Positions 7,400 through 10,647 of a stretch of DNA of 10,647 nucleotides are shown piece after piece. Where the stretch lies: NCBI GenBank assembly GCA_002748015.1, contig PDRH01000107.1:1-10647 (forward strand). Direction: 5' to 3'. The notes beneath the pieces are model-generated. The model had not been told where the DNA came from. It made no database searches and worked only from the letters and a program-made list of their open reading frames with translations. A program made the position numbers and the translations under genes. Each line of letters opens with the position of its first letter. The first letter of the stretch is position 1. The DNA is from Bacteroidota bacterium. Its GTDB lineage: Bacteria; Bacteroidota; Bacteroidia; Bacteroidales; CAJPTX01.

Positions 7400-7436
7400 A
7401 CCATACACGTATACCCAAACGGTACTGCCCTCTAGC

Positions 7437-8006
7437 CTACTTCTTCTTGATGAAGATTACGTCGAAGCTGGTGCCAAGTAGCATCTCCATTCTATCCACC
7501 ATGGCCAGAGCTTTCTGCTTCTCTTCCTCCTTCAGCTCTTCCTTGCCCTCTATCATCTTCTTGGCCATTTTCTTTACATTTGCAGTGTTCATGTTCTGCA
7601 CGAGGCGCTCGCCATCGATCTTCAGCTTGAACTCCTTCGGCATGCCGCTATCGTGGCCGGCTGTTGCATCTGCGCCCTTAACCTCAGCCGTAATGATAAT
7701 CATCTCGCCGTCCTGCTTCCAGATGAACTTATGGTTGGCTGCCTTCTTCGCCATAGCACCCTCCAGCACCACGCTATTATCAGCCTTCAGCTCGAAGCCC
7801 ATCATGCCCACGTAGCCCTTCATCATATCCGGGATTACCTCCTCGCTCTTCCCCTGTGGCTTGTACTTTTCCGCCTTCCACTTGCCTACGACCTCAAACT
7901 TCTTGTCATCATCCTTGTCGTCGTCGTCCTCGCAGGACACGAATGCACCGCCTACCAGCACCATCAGCGCCATGGCCAGCATGGCGTACAAATTCCTCTT
8001 CTTCAT
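7437..8006 (-). CDS. Small surface-type lipoprotein with lipocalin-like start, tandem paralogue A
   Basis: The start was set at 8006 because MKKRNLYAM there begins a proper signal peptide; a longer frame to 8039 would put charged residues before it and lie inside the leader. The lipobox is AFVSC with Cys25, followed by a run of Asp (27-30 and 32-34). Acidic residues directly after the Cys act as a surface-export signal in Bacteroidota, so display on the outer leaflet is likely. The mature 165 residues begin with VVGKW (G41-x-W43), resembling the GxW start of lipocalin-like lipoproteins, with alternating strands (FELKADNSVVLEG, MIIITAEVKG) and then a Lys/Glu/Met-rich helix before VIFIKKK. The neighbour at 8298-8945 shares the whole architecture. 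Function and ligand are unknown. It has its own promoter and terminator. Confidence 0.82.
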   Translation of the reverse strand: MKKRNLYAMLAMALMVLVGGAFVSCEDDDDKDDDKKFEVVGKWKAEKYKPQGKSEEVIPDMMKGYVGMMGFELKADNSVVLEGAMAKKAANHKFIWKQDGEMIIITAEVKGADATAGHDSGMPKEFKLKIDGERLVQNMNTANVKKMAKKMIEGKEELKEEEKQKALAMVDRMEMLLGTSFDVIFIKKK

Positions 8007-8064
8007 CGCTATTCTCCTTTTCAAGTTACATCTCGGCAACCGCTACGGGCCACCCTTAACGCCG

Positions 8065-8094
8065 CAAAGCTAGTAAAATCCCCCTACTATGCAA
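8065..8094 (-). promoter_or_regulatory. Promoter of lipoprotein paralogue A
   Basis: TAGCTTTG (8072-8065) matches TAnnTTTG, and TTG (8094-8092) lies exactly 19 bases upstream. Start of transcription would be near 8058, with a leader of about 52 bases. Spacing and leader length are nearly the same as for the paralogue at 8945. Confidence 0.75.
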
Positions 8095-8225
8095 CTTGAA
8101 AGCCTACCAATTGGCATATCCCCTCGCATTTGCCACCATCGTACCCAACCCTGCTGCTTCTACCGGGGGGAAGAGGTGCTAGCCGCGTTCCCCCTTAGCC
8201 GTACCCCGAGCGACCCCATAGACGG

Positions 8226-8255
8226 AGAAAGGGCGGGATGCCACGCACCCCGCCC
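8226..8255 (-). terminator. Terminator hairpin of the 8298-8945 lipoprotein gene
   Basis: GGGCGGG (8231-8237) pairs with CCCGCCC (8249-8255); after one mismatch TGC pairs with GCA around a 3-base loop. The minus strand continues TTTCTCC, a weak U run. A second hairpin (CCTGGG 8272-8277 with CCCAGG 8285-8290) lies between it and the stop codon. Confidence 0.6.
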
Positions 8256-8297
8256 CGCTATCAGGAACATGCCTGGGCTCATCCCCCAGGATGCAAA

Positions 8298-8945
8298 CTA
8301 CTTCTTCACGTAGTAGATAGACAGCTCTTCGCCCATCATCCCCTTGAGGGACTCCATCTTTGCAATGGCCGCCTCGTACATCTTCTTCTGTGCCTCGTGG
8401 CCTTTGGGCATCTGGCCCATCACCGACTTGCTCCGGGCGATCATCTCGTCGAGCTTGGCTACGTACACCAGCTTGTCGCCATCCTTCTTCAGCTCGGGCT
8501 TCAGCATGATGATGGCCATAAGCACGTCGTTGGAGGCATGCTCGGCCTGGCCAGCCTGCGCGCCGCTATGCTCAGCGCCACCTTCGCTCTTGGGCATCTC
8601 CATGGAGATAACCACCTTCTCGCCCTCTTCCTTCCACATCGGCTTGTGGCTCGCCGGCATCTTCACCCCGAACTCCACCGACATGTCCTCCTTCAGGACG
8701 AGCTTCATCAGGCCACCCAGCCCCATGCCATCAACATGGCCCGCCGGCATATCGGCGAACTTACCCTCCTTGTGCATGGCGTTGCTGGCCTTGGGCGCCT
8801 TGAACGACTCTGCCTCCCAAGTCCCCACGAACTCGGATTGGTTCTTAACATCATCGTCGTCGTCATCCTCGCAGGATACGAATGCACCGGATACCAGCAC
8901 CATGGCGGCCATCGCCAGTAGAGCCCAAAGATTCCTCTTCTTCAT
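8298..8945 (-). CDS. Small surface-type lipoprotein with lipocalin-like start, tandem paralogue B
   Basis: The start was set at 8945, where MKKRNLWAL begins a signal peptide that differs from paralogue A at only a few positions; an upstream extension to 9134 would run through the promoter. Lipobox AFVSC gives Cys25, followed by Glu and six Asp (27-32), consistent with surface export. The 215-residue precursor then shows FVGTW (G41-x-W43), strands such as LMKLVLKEDMSVEFG and KVVISMEM, a short insert rich in Gly, Ala and His (EHSGAQAGQAEH), LKKDGDKLVYV and a Lys/Met-rich helix before IYYVKK. These blocks line up with paralogue A in order, so the pair arose by tandem duplication. I cannot assign a ligand or activity; the Met/His content could suit metal binding, but no fixed motif shows it. 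Confidence 0.82.
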   Translation of the reverse strand: MKKRNLWALLAMAAMVLVSGAFVSCEDDDDDDVKNQSEFVGTWEAESFKAPKASNAMHKEGKFADMPAGHVDGMGLGGLMKLVLKEDMSVEFGVKMPASHKPMWKEEGEKVVISMEMPKSEGGAEHSGAQAGQAEHASNDVLMAIIMLKPELKKDGDKLVYVAKLDEMIARSKSVMGQMPKGHEAQKKMYEAAIAKMESLKGMMGEELSIYYVKK

Positions 8946-9004
8946 TTTCTGTTTTCTTTGCTTGTTACATCGAGGCGGACTGCCTCTACACTGTTTGAAC
9001 ACCG

Positions 9005-9034
9005 CAAATATACTAGAACTTGCCGTACATGCAA
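9005..9034 (-). promoter_or_regulatory. Promoter of lipoprotein paralogue B
   Basis: TATATTTG (9012-9005) fits TAnnTTTG exactly and TTG (9034-9032) lies 19 bases upstream. Transcription would start near 8998, giving a leader of about 53 bases. Confidence 0.78.
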
Positions 9035-9129
9035 GTCTAAATAACGATTGGCGATACTTTCCCCACGTAGCCCCATCCCCCTTCCGGCTCCTTCGTCCTC
9101 TGGCTTCTCCTTGGCCTTTGGCGCTCCCC

Positions 9130-9187
9130 CGCATGGGCAGCCGCTCCGAATTTCCCCTAGCGCAAATTCGGAGCGGCTGCCCATGCG
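9130..9187. repeat. Perfect 24-bp inverted repeat with 10-base loop
   Basis: Bases 9130-9153 are the exact reverse complement of 9164-9187 (arm begins CGCATGGGCAGCCGCTCCG). The loop is CCCCTAGCGC. Neither side carries a T run, and the flanking genes both point away from it, so it ends no visible transcript. It may form a cruciform or be a small mobile or regulatory repeat. Confidence 0.9.
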
Positions 9188-9291
9188 CACCGTAGCTGTC
9201 GTTGGGGTATAAGCTATTTGCTTTTAGCGTTTTATCATCATTCTACGGGAGGCAACCGGGGGGCTATCATGGCGTGCTAGGCGAAAAAACC

Positions 9292-9299
9292 TACCTTTG
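9292..9299 (+). promoter_or_regulatory. -7 box of mutS
   Basis: TACCTTTG matches TAnnTTTG. Transcription would start near 9306, about 34 bases before the ATG. No good -33 TTG is seen at the right distance, so this may be a weak or activated promoter. Confidence 0.5.
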
Positions 9300-9339
9300 C
9301 GGAGTTCGAGCATAAACTATTCACGCAGAGACGAGCCAT

Positions 9340-10647
9340 ATGGGTACAACAGGCGGCAAGCGGGGGCGACCTCCGGGGGCGGGGAAGGCGAAACCGGCGA
9401 AGACCACGCCGATGATGGAGCAGTACGAGCGGGTCAAGGGGCAGTATGCCGATGCGCTGGTGCTCTTCCGCATGGGGGATTTCTACGAGGCCTTCAATGA
9501 GGATGCGGTGCTCATGGCCGGCATCCTGGGCATTACGCTCACCAAGCGGGCCAATGGCTATGCCTCGGATATGGACCTGGCGGGCTTCCCCTACCATGCG
9601 CTGGATACCTACCTGCCGAAGCTCGTGCGGGCGGGGCAGCGGGTGGCCATCTGCGATCAGCTGGAGGACCCCAAGCTGGCCAAGAAAATCGTTAAGCGCG
9701 GGGTGACGGAGGTGGTTACCCCAGGGGTGGCGCTGGATGAGGGCATGCTCGAGCAGCGGGAGAACAACTTCTTGGCCTCCGTCCTGTTCCGGGATGGGCT
9801 GGCGGGCGTGGCCTTCATAGATGTGTCGACCGGAGAGTTCTACGTGGCGCAGGGCGAAATGGCCTTCGTGGACAAGCTGCTCAACAACTTCCGCCCCAAG
9901 GAGATACTCGTGCCTCGTAGCCAGCAGGAGGATGCCAAGGGCCGACTGGGGGGGCATTTCTACTTCTCGCGCATTGACGACTGGGCCTATGCGCTCAACG
10001 ATGCGGGCTATCGACTCCAGCAGCACTTCGGGACGAAGGGGCTCAAGGGCTTCGGTATAGAAACGATGTATGCGGGCGTGTGCGCGGCGGGGGCGGCGCT
10101 GGCCTACCTGGATGTAACCAAGCACGCCAAGCTGAACCACGTTACGGGTATCTCCCGCCTGGAGGAGGATCAGTATGTCTGGCTGGACCGCTTCACCCTG
10201 CGCAACCTGGAGATCTTCCAGAGCGTGGGCGAGGGGGGGAGGACGCTCGTCGAGACGGTCGATAGGACGGTAACGCCCATGGGGAGCCGCCTGCTACGTC
10301 GCTGGCTGAGCCTCCCCCGCAAGGATTTGCCGGTTATCCATTCGCGCCAGTCGGTGGTGCAGCACCTGCTGGAGCATGAGGAGCTGCGGGCTGAGTGGGG
10401 GGAGCTACTTTCGCAGATTGGCGACCTAGAGCGGCTCAGCTCGAGGGCATCCATGGGGCGTATCGCCCCGCGGGAGGTGGCACGCCTGGGGGCATCGCTG
10501 GCGCTGCTCGTACCGCTTAAGCGCGATTGCGAGAGTTCAACGGAGCACAGCCTGCAGCATCTGGGCGAGCAGATCAATCCCTGCGTATCGCTGGCCCAGC
10601 GTATAGCCCGAGAGCTGGCGGCGGAGCCTACCCAGCTGGGCAAGGGC
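9340..10647 (+). CDS. mutS: DNA mismatch repair protein MutS (N-terminal half; runs off window)
   Basis: The frame is open for 436 codons to the window end. MutS binds mismatches and small loops as a dimer and uses ATP to recruit MutL. The mismatch-binding domain is clear: TPMMEQY at 23-29, LFRMGDFYEAF with the Phe-x-Glu wedge Phe48/Glu50, then QLEDPKLAKKIVKRGVTEVV and TPGVALDE. The connector domain follows at about 145-260, and the lever/core begins near 285 (ISRLEEDQYVWLD at about 271-283, TPMGSRLLRRWL later). The ATPase domain, expected in the missing half, cannot be judged. ATG 9340 is the first ATG after an in-frame TAA at 9313-9315. The first 22 residues are basic and include KRGRPPG at 7-13, an AT-hook-like core not usual for MutS; Met25 or Met26 are alternative starts that would drop it. 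Confidence 0.97.
   Translation, partial: MGTTGGKRGRPPGAGKAKPAKTTPMMEQYERVKGQYADALVLFRMGDFYEAFNEDAVLMAGILGITLTKRANGYASDMDLAGFPYHALDTYLPKLVRAGQRVAICDQLEDPKLAKKIVKRGVTEVVTPGVALDEGMLEQRENNFLASVLFRDGLAGVAFIDVSTGEFYVAQGEMAFVDKLLNNFRPKEILVPRSQQEDAKGRLGGHFYFSRIDDWAYALNDAGYRLQQHFGTKGLKGFGIETMYAGVCAAGAALAYLDVTKHAKLNHVTGISRLEEDQYVWLDRFTLRNLEIFQSVGEGGRTLVETVDRTVTPMGSRLLRRWLSLPRKDLPVIHSRQSVVQHLLEHEELRAEWGELLSQIGDLERLSSRASMGRIAPREVARLGASLALLVPLKRDCESSTEHSLQHLGEQINPCVSLAQRIARELAAEPTQLGKG

Larger units (their letters stand above)
6870..7436. other. 567-base gene-less gap: promoter region, ATGCC-rich stretch, hairpins
   Basis: No convincing coding region was found on either strand. From left to right it holds an AT-rich leader and promoter for rpiB (about 6935-6990), a 14-bp perfect palindrome TGCGGCATGCCGCA at 7050-7063, eight copies of ATGCC between 7039 and 7342, a hairpin with a T6 run readable as a plus-strand terminator (7152-7188), and the minus-strand terminator hairpin of the next lipoprotein (7362-7399). 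Short open frames here lack a recognisable protein pattern. Confidence 0.6.
8946..9339. other. Divergent intergenic region between lipoprotein B and mutS
   Basis: This 394-base gap holds the lipoprotein promoter (9005-9034), a small leader hairpin (GAGGC 8972-8976 with GCCTC 8982-8986), a 24-bp perfect inverted repeat (9130-9187) and the mutS -7 box (9292-9299). I see no gene in it. Confidence 0.6.

Noticed and set aside
8007..8039. Eleven-residue N-terminal extension of lipoprotein A
   Set aside because: It would add Arg/Lys residues before a complete signal peptide; the paralogue starts at the matching MKKRNL.
8166..8194. GGGGGAA/TTCCCCC hairpin in the gap between the tandem lipoproteins
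   Set aside because: The arms are 7 bp around a 15-base loop with no U run on either strand; homopolymer-like arms arise easily in GC-rich DNA.
8946..9134. 63-residue N-terminal extension of lipoprotein B
   Set aside because: It would include the promoter at 9005-9034 and bury the signal peptide.
8344..9195. 283-codon plus-strand open frame opposite lipoprotein B
   Set aside because: It is rich in Ser and Pro, as expected from the complement of a Lys/Glu/Met-rich gene, and runs across the promoter and inverted repeat.
9277..10140. 287-codon minus-strand open frame opposite mutS
   Set aside because: It is antisense to a clear MutS reading frame, has no recognisable domain, and is explained by strong third-position GC bias in mutS.

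Overview
The window looks like chromosomal DNA from a GC-rich member of the Bacteroidota, most likely Bacteroidales and perhaps Porphyromonas-like. The reasons are promoter -7 boxes of the TAnnTTTG type, several lipoproteins whose modified Cys is followed by a run of Asp/Glu, a secreted SPOR lipoprotein with 'DSIARA' repeats, and a patatin fused to a POTRA/outer-membrane region. The genus is inference. No tRNA, rRNA, CRISPR array, insertion sequence or phage gene was seen. All genes lie on the minus strand except mutS, which runs off the right edge.

Right to left along the minus strand, the layout is as follows. (1) 8945-7437: two tandem paralogous small lipoproteins with matching signal peptides, G-x-W starts and promoters (TTG, 19 nt, TAnnTTTG), each with its own terminator hairpin. 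(2) 7436-6870: a 567-base gene-less gap that is rich in ATGCC, with a 14-bp palindrome and a possible plus-strand terminator, ending in the rpiB promoter region. (3) 6869-6423: rpiB, ribose-5-phosphate isomerase B. (4) 6317-4279: two larger predicted lipoproteins that look like diverged paralogues of each other, each followed by a clear intrinsic terminator. (5) 4072-1: a likely three-gene envelope operon with a good promoter: SPOR lipoprotein, five-helix LtaS-type phosphotransferase/sulfatase-fold protein, and a patatin-like phospholipase whose start overlaps the preceding stop.

On the plus strand, mutS starts at 9340 and is cut by the window end. Between mutS and the first lipoprotein lies a perfect 24-bp inverted repeat (9130-9187) that is upstream of both divergent genes and so is not easily explained as a terminator.

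Functionally, the left 4 kb is an envelope module (peptidoglycan binding, head-group transfer, lipid hydrolysis or outer-membrane insertion), the centre is a set of secreted lipoproteins of unknown function interrupted by one housekeeping sugar-phosphate enzyme, and the right edge is DNA mismatch repair. The most unusual observations are the two lipoprotein paralogue pairs, the large inverted repeat, an AT-hook-like N-terminal tail on MutS, and the structured gene-less gap before rpiB.
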